NCBI GenBank assembly: GCA_946183145.1 | Contig: CAMGZM010000001.1 | Location: forward strand, 186,001-250,000 | From: an uncultured Fretibacterium sp. | Lineage (GTDB): Bacteria > Synergistota > Synergistia > Synergistales > Aminobacteriaceae | Reading direction: 5' to 3' | Length of the DNA stretch: 64,000 bases | In this document: one piece after another, positions 7,074 through 16,233 of the stretch | Layout: every line of letters begins with the position of its first letter | How positions within the stretch are numbered: position 1 is the first letter of the stretch | Program-made: the position numbers and the translations under genes | The notes under the pieces: model-generated | Told to the model about the DNA's origin: nothing | Database searches by the model: none | Seen by the model: only the letters and a program-made list of their open reading frames with translations

Positions 7074-8543
7074 TTGTATGACATTGTGATAATCGGCGCA
7101 GGCATAACAGGCTCATCAATAGCACGCGAGCTGTCAAAATATCACGTGAAAATCGCGGTGATCGACAAAGCGTCAGAACTTCCAGCAGGAGCTTCACGCG
7201 CAAACAGCTCAATGATACACGGAGGATTTGACGACAAGCCCGGAACAGTAAAAGCAAAATTCTGCGTTCCCGGAAATAAGTTGTGGCACAAGCTCAAAGA
7301 TATTCTTGACGTTCATCTTGATGAATGCGGGTCTTACGTCTGCGCTTTCAATGATGACGAGACAAAGCACCTTGAAGAATTATTGCAGCAGGGAAAAGCT
7401 AACGGCTCTGCGGGAGTCGAAATAATTTCCGGCGATGCTCTGCGCGAAAAAGAACCAAACGTTTCACCCGAAATTGTTGCGGCTTTGTGGTCTCCTGAAG
7501 CGGGAATCATCAATAACTTTGAGGCCGTCAACGCAATGATAGAGAGCGCAAGAATCAACGGGGCTGATTTGTTCCTTGAGACCGTTGCAACAGGATTGCT
7601 CATTGATGATGCCGGGAACGTTCGAGGAGTGTCAACAAACAAGGGCGACTTCACCGCAAAAATTGTGATTAACGCGGGCGGAGTCCATTCGGGCGAGATT
7701 GCTTCATGGGCTGGCGATAACTCATTCAAAATCATTCCGACAAAGGGAGAATATTTTTTGCTTGACCGCGCGACAAAAGGATTCATTCACAGCTTTCTTT
7801 TCTCCTGCCCGTCAAAAGCCGGAAAAGGCATAACAGTTTTGCAGACAGCAGAAGGAAATCTCATGTCCGGCCCAACAGCTACAGAGCAGAAAGATCCCGA
7901 AGACAGGTCAACGACTCCCGAAGGACTCGCAGAAGTGCTGAAAGGCGCAAAAAGACTCGTGCCTAATTTCCCCGTCAACATGAACATTACGACATTTGCA
8001 GGAGTCCGGGCTAATACAGAGTCAGGAGATTTCGAGATTTCAGCGTTGAAGAGTCCCCGCGGATTCGTGAACGTCGCCGGGATTAAGTCCCCCGGATTCA
8101 CATCAGCACCCGCAATAGCAGAGTACACAGCCGACTTGCTGAAAGAAGAATTTTCCGACATCGTAACATTCTCGCCTAACGAAAAATTTATCCCCGAACG
8201 CTGCAACATTCCCCGCTTCCTGTATATGGACATGGCCGGGCGCAAGGCATTGGCGGAAAAAGACTCGTCTTACGCACAAATAGTTTGCCGCTGTGAGACA
8301 GTAACAGAAGGCCAGGTGCTGGAGGCAATACACAGAGGAGCGCGCACAGTCTCAGCCGTAAAAATGATGACCCGCGCAGGAACTGGACGCTGTCAGGGAG
8401 GATTCTGCTGTCCTAGAGTCGCCGAAATATTATCGCGTGAGTTAGGGATTCCTCTTGACGAAATCACGAGGCACGGAGGCGAGTCAAAATTGCTCATCGG
8501 AAAAACAAAAGAATTTCTGCTGAAAGGGGCTGTGTCTGAATGA
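7074..8543 (+). CDS. GlpA-like FAD oxidoreductase with C-terminal [2Fe-2S] domain
   Basis: 489 aa from a TTG start (7074) with GAGGGGG 7-8 nt upstream. The N-terminus is an FAD dinucleotide fold (DIVIIGAGITGSSIARELS), then a DAO-type glycerol-3-phosphate dehydrogenase body (SRANSSMIHGGFD, NAGGVHSGEIA, GVRANTESGDFEI). Residues about 400-460 form a BFD-like Fe-S domain with CRCETV and GRCQGGFCCPRV. In the family this oxidises glycerol 3-phosphate to dihydroxyacetone phosphate under anaerobic conditions. It overlaps the next gene by ATGA, in the GlpA-like/flavoprotein/DUF1667 arrangement. Substrate is inferred from that context and nearby glpFK. Confidence 0.88.
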   Translation: MYDIVIIGAGITGSSIARELSKYHVKIAVIDKASELPAGASRANSSMIHGGFDDKPGTVKAKFCVPGNKLWHKLKDILDVHLDECGSYVCAFNDDETKHLEELLQQGKANGSAGVEIISGDALREKEPNVSPEIVAALWSPEAGIINNFEAVNAMIESARINGADLFLETVATGLLIDDAGNVRGVSTNKGDFTAKIVINAGGVHSGEIASWAGDNSFKIIPTKGEYFLLDRATKGFIHSFLFSCPSKAGKGITVLQTAEGNLMSGPTATEQKDPEDRSTTPEGLAEVLKGAKRLVPNFPVNMNITTFAGVRANTESGDFEISALKSPRGFVNVAGIKSPGFTSAPAIAEYTADLLKEEFSDIVTFSPNEKFIPERCNIPRFLYMDMAGRKALAEKDSSYAQIVCRCETVTEGQVLEAIHRGARTVSAVKMMTRAGTGRCQGGFCCPRVAEILSRELGIPLDEITRHGGESKLLIGKTKEFLLKGAVSE

Positions 8544-9805
8544 GCGAACGAATTGACGTGTTAATCATCGGTGCAGGGCCGGCAGGAGTCGCGGCTGGAA
8601 TCGGCGCAAAGCGTGAAGGTGCTGAAAGAGTCGTTGTGATTGAGCGTGATTGGGACTTGGGCGGAATATTGCAGCAGTGCATTCATCCGGGATTCGGGCT
8701 TCGTACGTTCAAAGAGGAGTTGACCGGGCCGGAATATATGCACAGGTTCATTCAGCAGGCACATGAAGCGGGAGTCGAATTTCGTACAAACACGATGGTG
8801 TTCCAGATTGACCGCGAGAATAATACCGTGTGGACAATGAACAAAGAGCGCGGAATCGAGTCGCTTAACCCCTCAGCAATCGTTCTCACAATGGGCTGCC
8901 GTGAACGTCCTTTAGGCGCAATACGAATACCCGGCACAAGACCCGCAGGAATCTACACAGCCGGGACTGCCCAGAGATTCGTGAACATGGAAGGCTACAT
9001 GCCGGGAAAAAGAGCGGTGATTCTCGGTTCGGGCGACATAGGGCTGATCATGGCGCGGCGAATGATTTGGGAGGGCGCGACGGTTGAAGGAGTCTACGAG
9101 GTCATGTCATGGCCGGGCGGATTACGGCGTAACATTGCACAGTGCCTCGACGATTACGGGATTCCTTTTCACCTCCGCACAACTGTAACACGCATTCACG
9201 GCAACGACAGATTAGAGGGCGTTACAGTAGCACAGGTTGACGAGCATATGACACCGATAAAAGGCACAGAAAGGTTTGTTCAATGTGATACGTTATTGCT
9301 TGCGATAGGATTAATACCTGAGAACGAGTTATCACGCATGGCCGGAGTCGATATTCATCCTGTAACGGGCGGCCCTGTCGTTAATGATTTGCTGCAAACT
9401 AGCAATCCCGCAATATTCGCAGCCGGAAATGTCGTAATCGTCTATGATCTTGTCGACAACGTAAGCGACGAGGGACTAATCGCAGGAGCAAACGCCGCAA
9501 GATTCGCAGCAGGAAAAATCACGTCAGCAAAAAGAATCCCCGTCAACGGCGGTGAAAATGTCAGGCTCTATTCTCCGCAAATTGTTACGGGCGAAACTGA
9601 CGCGACAATCTTCATGCGCGTGACTCATCCGATAGAAAGCGCATGCAGAGTCTTTGCTGTTACGGACAACGGCACGGAATTATACACTCAGCGATTGAGA
9701 TATGCCCGTCCCGGCGAAATGAACGAGGTGCGAATCAATGCCGTAAAGCTCAATGAGTCCGGGAACGTCAGCAATATCACGGTAGATATTCAGGGGGTGA
9801 AATGA
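8540..9805 (+). CDS. FAD/NAD(P)-dependent oxidoreductase, partner of GlpA-like protein
   Basis: 421 aa, pyridine-nucleotide-disulfide oxidoreductase fold with two dinucleotide-binding motifs: DVLIIGAGPAGVAAGIGA at the N-terminus (FAD) and RAVILGSGDIGLIMARR near residue 155 (NAD(P)H). IFAAGNVVIVYDLVDNVS is the C-terminal FAD motif. ATGA overlaps at both ends (with the GlpA-like gene and the DUF1667 gene) indicate one complex or pathway. The likely role is passing electrons from glycerol-3-phosphate oxidation to NAD or another acceptor, replacing GlpB; this is inference from gene order. Confidence 0.85.
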   Translation: MSERIDVLIIGAGPAGVAAGIGAKREGAERVVVIERDWDLGGILQQCIHPGFGLRTFKEELTGPEYMHRFIQQAHEAGVEFRTNTMVFQIDRENNTVWTMNKERGIESLNPSAIVLTMGCRERPLGAIRIPGTRPAGIYTAGTAQRFVNMEGYMPGKRAVILGSGDIGLIMARRMIWEGATVEGVYEVMSWPGGLRRNIAQCLDDYGIPFHLRTTVTRIHGNDRLEGVTVAQVDEHMTPIKGTERFVQCDTLLLAIGLIPENELSRMAGVDIHPVTGGPVVNDLLQTSNPAIFAAGNVVIVYDLVDNVSDEGLIAGANAARFAAGKITSAKRIPVNGGENVRLYSPQIVTGETDATIFMRVTHPIESACRVFAVTDNGTELYTQRLRYARPGEMNEVRINAVKLNESGNVSNITVDIQGVK

Positions 9806-10176
9806 TGACGAGTGAGAGAAAGTTTATCTGCGTTTCGTGTCCTTTAGGCTGCGGATTGACGGTAACGCTTGATGATTCTGGTGAAGTCGTGAAAGTTGAG
9901 GGCAATACATGCGCGAGGGGTGAAAGCTATGCGCGTTCAGAGGTGAAAGATCCCCGGCGTGTCTTTGCGTCAACAGTGAGAGTCTCAGGCGGAAAATTGC
10001 CTGTATGCCCCGTGAGAAGCAAGACTCCCGCGCCAAAAGGGAAGCTCTTTGAGATTGCGGGGGCTGTTGCGGGTCTTAACGTTGAAGCACCCGTGAAAAT
10101 CGGCCAGGTGTTAATTCACAACGTCTGCGGGACTGATGTCGATATTGTAGCGAGCAGAGATTTGGAGGCTGTATAA
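9802..10176 (+). CDS. DUF1667 protein of the glycerol oxidation cluster
   Basis: 124 aa. Seen: CVSCPLGCGLTV near the N-terminus and a further Cys in NTCARGESYA, giving four Cys that could bind an Fe-S cluster or zinc, then PVRSKTPAPKGKLFEI, the conserved DUF1667 core. In many anaerobes this family is encoded third after a GlpA-like and a flavin oxidoreductase gene, exactly as here. It is therefore a probable small electron-transfer subunit of that dehydrogenase. Starts within the stop of the preceding gene (ATGA). Confidence 0.85.
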   Translation: MMTSERKFICVSCPLGCGLTVTLDDSGEVVKVEGNTCARGESYARSEVKDPRRVFASTVRVSGGKLPVCPVRSKTPAPKGKLFEIAGAVAGLNVEAPVKIGQVLIHNVCGTDVDIVASRDLEAV

Positions 10177-10974
10177 ATGAAACGTTTTGTTACGGCGTTA
10201 TTGTTGTTGCTGATGATGTTTTCACCTGCATTAGCGTTGAGCGACTCGGAATATCTGCGTATGAGGAAAAGCAGTTCAGATTTTGCGCGCGCGGATAAAA
10301 GATTGAATCAAGTTTGGGCGGGACTCAAAAAGTCATTGCCGAAAAAAATATTTTCACAGCTCGACAAATTGCAGCGTGAATGGGTAAAATCCGGCCGTGA
10401 TGAAGAAGCTGAATCACTGATGAATGACGGCTATTCGCGGATGGAGGCTTATACCCTCGCGACGAATGACCGCGCAGACTCTCTCCCGAAAATCGCAGAT
10501 GAACTCAGAGAGTCTCACGCTCAAAACACAACGAGGACTCCAATACGCAGACAGCAATCACGAAATGAAGAGTCCGAAACAGAATCACCAAGACGGAATC
10601 AGATTCGCAGGTCTCAAGATGATGACTCAGAATCAGAAGCAGAACCGCAAGAGTCCGCAATTCTCAGGCCGTCAGATATTGAAGGCGAATACCAGAATGA
10701 TTCGGGATTCGTTTCTGTGCGTATCACTGACATAAATTCTGACGAAGCAGAGGTTACTTTCAGCCGATTCAAGGACGGCGTTCACTGGACGGCTAAAGGA
10801 TGGCTTGACGGAAATACGTTAGAGCTTTCAGACCAGAATTACAGCGAGTGCCAAGCGACTCTCACATTTTCGCGGAGGTCTGTGAAAGTTGAGACTTCCG
10901 ACACAGAGGACTGGAACGAGGCAATATCACCTGACTTTGTGCTTAAGGGTACGTATAAGAAGCTCGCAAATTAA
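10177..10974 (+). CDS. Exported protein with LprI/DUF1311-like N-terminal domain
   Basis: 265 aa. A signal peptide (FVTALLLLLMMFSPALA) is followed by a helical region (DKRLNQVWAGLKKSL, LDKLQREWVKSGRDEEAES) resembling the DUF1311/LprI lysozyme-inhibitor-like fold. Residues about 110-155 are a low-complexity Arg/Glu/Gln/Ser linker. The last 110 residues form a predicted beta domain (GEYQNDSGFVSVRITDI, TAKGWLDGNTLELSD). Its ATG directly follows the DUF1667 stop, so it is in the glycerol operon by position, but a metabolic role is not evident. DUF1311-like call moderate. Confidence 0.65.
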   Translation: MKRFVTALLLLLMMFSPALALSDSEYLRMRKSSSDFARADKRLNQVWAGLKKSLPKKIFSQLDKLQREWVKSGRDEEAESLMNDGYSRMEAYTLATNDRADSLPKIADELRESHAQNTTRTPIRRQQSRNEESETESPRRNQIRRSQDDDSESEAEPQESAILRPSDIEGEYQNDSGFVSVRITDINSDEAEVTFSRFKDGVHWTAKGWLDGNTLELSDQNYSECQATLTFSRRSVKVETSDTEDWNEAISPDFVLKGTYKKLAN

Positions 10975-10992
10975 TTTGGAGCAAAAACGCAA

Positions 10993-11034
10993 CAAAAAAT
11001 CCCCCTGACATTTCGCCGGGGGGATTCGTTTTTT
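10993..11034. terminator. Bidirectional terminator between convergent genes
   Basis: AATCCCCC pairs with GGGGGATT (ending 11026); A-run on the left and T-run (11029-11034) on the right make it usable for both the plus-strand DUF1311-like gene and the minus-strand permease. Confidence 0.75.
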
Positions 11035-11040
11035 CAGATT

Positions 11041-12447
11041 CTATTCACTTTCACCGGGCTTAACGTTAATTCCGCGTTCTTTGTCCGTTCCGGGAATGAG
11101 TGAGTCGCAGATTGCCGCGCAAATTCCAGCAACAGCCATCGGAGTCTTCAAGACTGCCCAGCACATTCCGCCGAGTGTGTGCGCTAATTGTCCCTGAGCG
11201 TCATTCATGAACAACGCCTGATTAGCCTCAACCCATCCGGGCAAGCCTAACGCCATCAAGAACGCAAAGCCGACAATCAGAATATTTCTCTGGCTCGACA
11301 TATCCGCACGCATTAAGACCTGTATACCCATTGCGCCAATCGTACCGAACAAAGCTATGTACGCTCCTCCGATTATCGGTGAGGGCATTGTAGCGATTAA
11401 CGCGCTTAACTTTCCGACAAAGCTCATCAGGATTAATATCACCGCTCCAGTTCTCACTACTACTCTTGAAGCGACTCCAGTCAAGCCGATTAACCCGATA
11501 TTCTCAGTGTATGATGTTGTTCCGACTGAGCCGAAAACGCCCGACAAAGCGCAGCACATTCCTTCCGCGCCGAGTCCCCTGCTTATCGTCCCGGAGTCAG
11601 GGTCGTCAACCCCGGAAGCATACGAGACTGAATGATAGTCGCCGATCGACTCAATCATCGTCGCAAAGAATCCTGCAAGCATGGCCGCAATCGCCATAAG
11701 GCTGAACTTAGGCATACCCCAAGGGAATATCACTGTCCTGAAATCACGAATCCATTTCGCTTCCTCAACTTTTGCGAGGCTGATATACGCGGGGTGATTC
11801 GGGGCAAATGTTCCGTTCACTGACAGCCACAAGCATACGCAGTACGTAATCACAATCGCAAGCAATATCGCGAAAATGTTTATGTACTTGTTCTTCAACA
11901 CCAAGCTGAAAAGGAATATCAGAATGACAACTCCCAATGACGCAGGCCAGTAATTAGCGGCGTTACCCTGAACGGCTGTTCCTGCGAGTGAGAAGCCTAT
12001 TGCCATTATCACCGGGCCGATTACGACAGGAGTTATGACTCTGCGGATTACTCCAGCTATACGGCTGTAACCGATTATTGAGAGGATTATTCCGCCCGCT
12101 ATAAGTCCTCCGCCCATGTACTGCATGACCTGCTCAGGGCCTCCGGCTTTGTAGAGGGCTATCACCGTCATAACCGAGGGGATAAAAGAAAAGCTCGATC
12201 CCTGGACGATTGGCAATCCTGAACCGAGCTTTTTGCTTGTCTGTATGAGCGTTGCTACTCCCATTCCGAAATAAACGCAGGAGATTAACGAAGCTATTTG
12301 CAGCGCGTCCATCCCCATCGCAGGACCGAATATCAACGGAACTAGTGTTGTCGAACCGAAGAGGGTTAATACGTGCTGTGCTCCTGAGAGAAGCGTTATA
12401 AAGAATGGGGGAGTGTCGTTTATGCCGTAAACCATTTTTCTGGCCAT
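11041..12447 (-). CDS. Uracil/xanthine permease, NCS2 family
   Basis: 468 aa, about 12-14 membrane segments. Family motifs seen: AQHVLTLFGSTTLVPLIFG at the N-terminus, GSGLPIVQGSSFSF, the FFATMIESIGDYHSVS segment carrying the substrate-site Glu, and GTTSYTENIGLIGLTGVASR. These proteins import nucleobases with protons or sodium. The divergently transcribed neighbour is a nucleoside-type BMP ABC transporter, so both probably salvage purines or pyrimidines. The exact base (uracil, xanthine, uric acid) cannot be decided. A TTGACA-17-TATAAT-like promoter lies just upstream, and AGGAGG precedes the ATG. Confidence 0.9.
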   Translation of the reverse strand: MARKMVYGINDTPPFFITLLSGAQHVLTLFGSTTLVPLIFGPAMGMDALQIASLISCVYFGMGVATLIQTSKKLGSGLPIVQGSSFSFIPSVMTVIALYKAGGPEQVMQYMGGGLIAGGIILSIIGYSRIAGVIRRVITPVVIGPVIMAIGFSLAGTAVQGNAANYWPASLGVVILIFLFSLVLKNKYINIFAILLAIVITYCVCLWLSVNGTFAPNHPAYISLAKVEEAKWIRDFRTVIFPWGMPKFSLMAIAAMLAGFFATMIESIGDYHSVSYASGVDDPDSGTISRGLGAEGMCCALSGVFGSVGTTSYTENIGLIGLTGVASRVVVRTGAVILILMSFVGKLSALIATMPSPIIGGAYIALFGTIGAMGIQVLMRADMSSQRNILIVGFAFLMALGLPGWVEANQALFMNDAQGQLAHTLGGMCWAVLKTPMAVAGICAAICDSLIPGTDKERGINVKPGESE

Positions 12448-12486
12448 GTAGAAACCTCCTGAAAAGTTTGTTTTTTCAGGCGTGAA

Positions 12487-12515
12487 ATTTTACAGGCGGA
12501 AAAATTTTTTGTCAA
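12487..12515 (-). promoter_or_regulatory. Sigma-70-type promoter of the NCS2 permease
   Basis: On the minus strand TTGACA (12515-12510) and TAAAAT (12492-12487) are separated by exactly 17 nt, about 40 nt before the permease ATG. Confidence 0.75.
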
Positions 12516-12521
12516 GACATG

Positions 12522-12527
12522 TATAAT
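12522..12527 (+). promoter_or_regulatory. -10 element of the BMP transporter operon
   Basis: TATAAT on the plus strand, about 37 nt before the BMP start. No good -35 at 17 nt. It lies only 7 nt from the -35 hexamer of the divergent permease promoter, so the two promoters cannot easily be occupied together. Confidence 0.45.
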
Positions 12528-12563
12528 TATCACATCCATATTTCACAAAGAGGTGTTTATTCT

Positions 12564-13676
12564 ATGAGAAAGCATTTTGTTTTTGCGCTCACGGTTTTAA
12601 TGTTGCTTGCGTTTTTCGCTGGTACGTCTTTTGCTGACGGACTCAAAGTCGCAATCATCACATCACCGAATGACGTTCATGACGGAGGCTTCAACGAGGA
12701 CAACTACAACGGAGTCGTAGCGTTCGAGAAAGAGAATCCCGGCGCAAAAGTTACGGTTATTCAGGACAAAACCGGCGACCCTGCTTCGTGCATTAAGTCT
12801 GTTGAGAATATCGCGGCTGATTATGACGCTGTTGTGTGCGTCGGCTTTCAGTTTTCCGGGATACCTGACATTGCGGAGGATAACCCCGATGTGAAATTCA
12901 TTCTCGTTGACACATTCCCAGCTGATGATGACGGGAATGAAGTATCAGCTGAGAACATTTACGCGATGAGATTCAAAGAAGAGGAAGGCGGATTCCTCGC
13001 AGGACTCGCGGCGGCTCTCACAACAAAGTCGAACAAGGTAGCAGTCGTAAACGGAATCGCATTCCCCACGAACGTAAACTATCAGTACGGATTCATGTCG
13101 GGCGTGAATTACGCGAACAAGCATTACGGGACAAAAGCGCAGATCGTAGAGCTTGCCTCATATGCCGGAACTGACGTAACAGGAAAGAATATCGGCGGGA
13201 ATTATATCGGCTCATTCATTGACCAGGCGAACGGGAAAATCGTAGGTCAGGCATTAATCCGCGAGGGCTGTGATGTCATGTTTGTTGCGGCTGGCGGTGC
13301 GGGAATGGGAGTCTTCACTGCCGCGAAAGAGTCAAAAGGCGTTTACGTTATCGGCTGTGATGCTGACCAGTTCAACGACGGCAAAAACGGCGACTCAAAT
13401 ATCATTCTCACAAGCTCGCTAAAGGTCATGGGCATGAACGACAAGAGAGTCCTGAAAGAAATTGCTGACGGAAAATTCAAGGGCGGTAATTTCCTTCTCG
13501 GCGCTGAAAGCGGATCAATCAACTATGTGAAAACACCCGGACGCAATCAGCTCACAGATGACGCAATCAAGAAAATTGACTCGGCTCTCGCTCTCCTCAA
13601 AGCCGGGAAAATTAAGCCTGCCTCATCTTACAGCGGGACAATGCCGGATAACTTTGAAGGGATTGACGCGGAATAA
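12564..13676 (+). CDS. BMP-family (PnrA-like) ABC solute-binding protein
   Basis: 370 aa from the ATG at 12564, chosen because the signal peptide starts there (HFVFALTVLMLLAFFAGTSFA) with AAAGAGGTG upstream. The mature protein has the basic membrane protein pattern: VAIITSPNDVHDGGFNE, AADYDAVVCVGFQF, EEGGFLAGLAA, VMFVAAGGAGMG, VIGCDADQ. Members studied (PnrA) bind purine nucleosides. The ATPase and two permease genes follow with 1-4 nt overlaps or direct abutment, forming a complete importer. Nucleoside substrate is inferred from family and from the divergent nucleobase permease. Confidence 0.9.
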   Translation: MRKHFVFALTVLMLLAFFAGTSFADGLKVAIITSPNDVHDGGFNEDNYNGVVAFEKENPGAKVTVIQDKTGDPASCIKSVENIAADYDAVVCVGFQFSGIPDIAEDNPDVKFILVDTFPADDDGNEVSAENIYAMRFKEEEGGFLAGLAAALTTKSNKVAVVNGIAFPTNVNYQYGFMSGVNYANKHYGTKAQIVELASYAGTDVTGKNIGGNYIGSFIDQANGKIVGQALIREGCDVMFVAAGGAGMGVFTAAKESKGVYVIGCDADQFNDGKNGDSNIILTSSLKVMGMNDKRVLKEIADGKFKGGNFLLGAESGSINYVKTPGRNQLTDDAIKKIDSALALLKAGKIKPASSYSGTMPDNFEGIDAE

Positions 13677-15208
13677 TGGCGGAAAACATTGTAGAGTTCC
13701 GGCACATCACAAAACGTTTTCCCGGAATAATCGCAAATGATGATGTCTCACTCTCTATCAAGGAGGGTGAGATTTTTGCTGTTTTGGGCGAGAACGGCGC
13801 GGGAAAATCGACTCTCGTAAGTATGCTTTTCGGAATGTATGAGCCTGACGGAGGAGAAATTTACGTGCGCGGTAAACTTGAGCATATAAACTCGCCGCGT
13901 TACGCAGGTTCGCTCGGTATCGGAATGGTGCATCAGCATTTCAGACTCGTATCAAATTACACCGTCGCAGAAAATATTGTGCTTGGCCTTGAGCCTGTGA
14001 GAAAAATTTTCGGAGTCATTCCGTCTGTTGACATGAAGAAAGCGAATCATGACATCGCGGAATTGTCAGAACGTTACGGCCTGAAAGTGAATCCTACGGA
14101 CGTAATAGAGAATCTCAATGTCGCGACAAGACAGAGAGTCGAAATCCTGAAAATGTTATACCGCGAGGCCGAAATATTGATATTCGATGAGCCTACAGCA
14201 GTATTAACGCCTCAGGAAATCGCATCATTCATCGACATAGTGAGGGGGCTGCGCGAACAAGGCAAGACAATAATTCTCATCACTCACAAGCTCAACGAGA
14301 TTAAAGCCGTTGCTGACCGCTGCGCAATTATGAACAGGGGAAAATTGATAGATGTCCTTGACGTTAAGACGGCCTCAACTGATGACATGGCGCGTATGAT
14401 GGTCGGACATGATATTTCATTCACGACTGAGAGGAAGCCAGCGAGATTCGGAGGTGTGATTCTTGACGTGAAGAATTTGACGGTGAAGAATGCCGCCGGG
14501 CTTGACGCTGTGAAAAATGTATCATTCCAGATTCACGCCGGGGAAGTTTTTGCGGTTGCGGGAGTCTCTGGGAACGGCCAGAACGAATTAGCCGACTCAA
14601 TCGCCGGACTCGTAAAAATTTCGGGAGGAACTGTAACGCTTAACGGCCATGACATAACAAATGCTACAGTCCGTGAACATATCACAAAAGGAGTCGCGTA
14701 TATCCCTGAAGACCGTCATAATGTCGGACTCGTTCTTGACTTCACATTGAGGGACAATTTCCCGCTGAGGCAGTATTACACGCCAAAATTCTCACGCAAA
14801 GGAGTACTCAGCGAGTCAGAGTTCGAGACTTACGGCGAAAAGTTAGAGGAAGCGTACGACATTCGCAGCGGGCAGGGAGGCGCAACGATTACCCGCGCTA
14901 TGTCCGGCGGGAATCAGCAGAAGGCCATAATCGCACGTGAGCTTGACATGAAGACACCGCTAATAATCTTCATGCAGCCAACAAGAGGGCTTGACGCAGG
15001 AGCCGTGATGAACATTCACCGCCATATTGTTGACGAAAGAGACAGGGGAGCGGCGGTTCTGCTAATATCGCTTGACCTTGACGAGATTTTAGACTGCGCC
15101 GACACAATAGCAGTAATCTACAACGGGAGCATAAACAAAATTTCGCCCGCGTCAGAAATTTCTACGGATGAAATCGGCCTTTACATGATGGGGGTGAAAA
15201 CAGCATGA
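13676..15208 (+). CDS. Nucleoside ABC transporter ATPase with two ABC modules
   Basis: 510 aa, RbsA/NupO-type tandem ATPase. Module 1: Walker A LGENGAGKST, Walker B LIFDEPTAVL, Gln-loop VHQHFRLV. Module 2 is degenerate as usual in this family: VAGVSGNGQNE in place of Walker A, signature MSGGNQQKA, and IIFMQPTRGLD in place of a normal Walker B. The ATG shares one base with the BMP stop (TAATG), and the stop overlaps the first permease start by ATGA. Confidence 0.93.
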   Translation: MAENIVEFRHITKRFPGIIANDDVSLSIKEGEIFAVLGENGAGKSTLVSMLFGMYEPDGGEIYVRGKLEHINSPRYAGSLGIGMVHQHFRLVSNYTVAENIVLGLEPVRKIFGVIPSVDMKKANHDIAELSERYGLKVNPTDVIENLNVATRQRVEILKMLYREAEILIFDEPTAVLTPQEIASFIDIVRGLREQGKTIILITHKLNEIKAVADRCAIMNRGKLIDVLDVKTASTDDMARMMVGHDISFTTERKPARFGGVILDVKNLTVKNAAGLDAVKNVSFQIHAGEVFAVAGVSGNGQNELADSIAGLVKISGGTVTLNGHDITNATVREHITKGVAYIPEDRHNVGLVLDFTLRDNFPLRQYYTPKFSRKGVLSESEFETYGEKLEEAYDIRSGQGGATITRAMSGGNQQKAIIARELDMKTPLIIFMQPTRGLDAGAVMNIHRHIVDERDRGAAVLLISLDLDEILDCADTIAVIYNGSINKISPASEISTDEIGLYMMGVKTA

Positions 15209-16233
15209 GGAAATTCACGCAGTCATTAATCGCAATCATAATCAGCCTGATATTTGGCGCGTTAATCCTTTGGCTTATGGGAAAAGATCCCGTAACAGCG
15301 TATACAGATTTATTGCGCGGCTCCGGGTTAATGGAGAAAGTGAGATATTCAGGCCGTCAAAATATGTTCACGGACTTCATGAGCTTCATTGACGCTATGA
15401 CACCGATGATTTTTGCGTCTCTTGCTGTAGCTCTCGCGTTAAAGGGCGGCTTCTTCAACATAGGCGTATCGGGTCAAATGCTTTTTGCGGGATTCTGCGC
15501 TCACATGGCCGCAATGATTCTCCCGTCAAAAATTGCTGTCGTAATTGTGGGACTCATTGCGGGCGCGTTGATAGGCGCGTTAATCGGCTGGCTCAAATAC
15601 CGATTCAACGTCAACGAGGTTGTAAGCTCCATAATGATGAACTCAATCTTGATGTATCTGATAACGTTTTACATCAACACTTTCTATATTAATCCCGTCT
15701 CAAGACAAAGCAAATCAATCATCAGCGCGGCGAGATTGACTCTTTCGGGATTCAGGTGGGAAGGCTTGAAGATTGACATTGCGCTTGCGTTTCCTCTTGC
15801 GGTTGCAACGGCGTTGTTCCTTCACTGGTTTATTGAGCGCACGACATACGGCTACGAGATTAAAGCGTCAGGGCTTTCACCGAACGCGGCATATTACGCG
15901 GGAATGAACGTAAACAGGACTGCACTAATGACGATGACTCTTTCGGGAGCGTTGGCGGGGCTTGCTGGAGTTTCGTACTTCTGCGGCTACCTCGCTGCGA
16001 TTCAGCCCGGTGTTGTTCCGTCGATGGGATTCGATGCTATAGCGGTCTCACTTTTGGGCGGCAATAATCCTGTAGGCTGTGTGCTTGCGTCATTCCTCAT
16101 AACGGTAATCTCAAAAGGATCTGTATACATGAGTTCGCGCCAGAATATAGACATGGAAATAGCGAGCCTCATTGCGGCGTTCATACTGACATTCGCGGCG
16201 TGTTCGTCATTGCTCGGAAGGAGGCGGAAATAA
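15205..16233 (+). CDS. Nucleoside ABC transporter permease 1 (NupP-like)
   Basis: 342 aa, BPD_transp_2 family with about nine to ten membrane segments. Seen: FASLAVALALKGGFFNIGVSGQM, VNEVVSSIMMNSI, and SGALAGLAGVSYFCG followed by GFDAIAVSLLGGNNPVG, which are typical of the YufP/NupP half. It pairs with the next gene as a heterodimeric channel for the BMP receptor. Start overlaps the ATPase stop (ATGA). Confidence 0.9.
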   Translation: MRKFTQSLIAIIISLIFGALILWLMGKDPVTAYTDLLRGSGLMEKVRYSGRQNMFTDFMSFIDAMTPMIFASLAVALALKGGFFNIGVSGQMLFAGFCAHMAAMILPSKIAVVIVGLIAGALIGALIGWLKYRFNVNEVVSSIMMNSILMYLITFYINTFYINPVSRQSKSIISAARLTLSGFRWEGLKIDIALAFPLAVATALFLHWFIERTTYGYEIKASGLSPNAAYYAGMNVNRTALMTMTLSGALAGLAGVSYFCGYLAAIQPGVVPSMGFDAIAVSLLGGNNPVGCVLASFLITVISKGSVYMSSRQNIDMEIASLIAAFILTFAACSSLLGRRRK

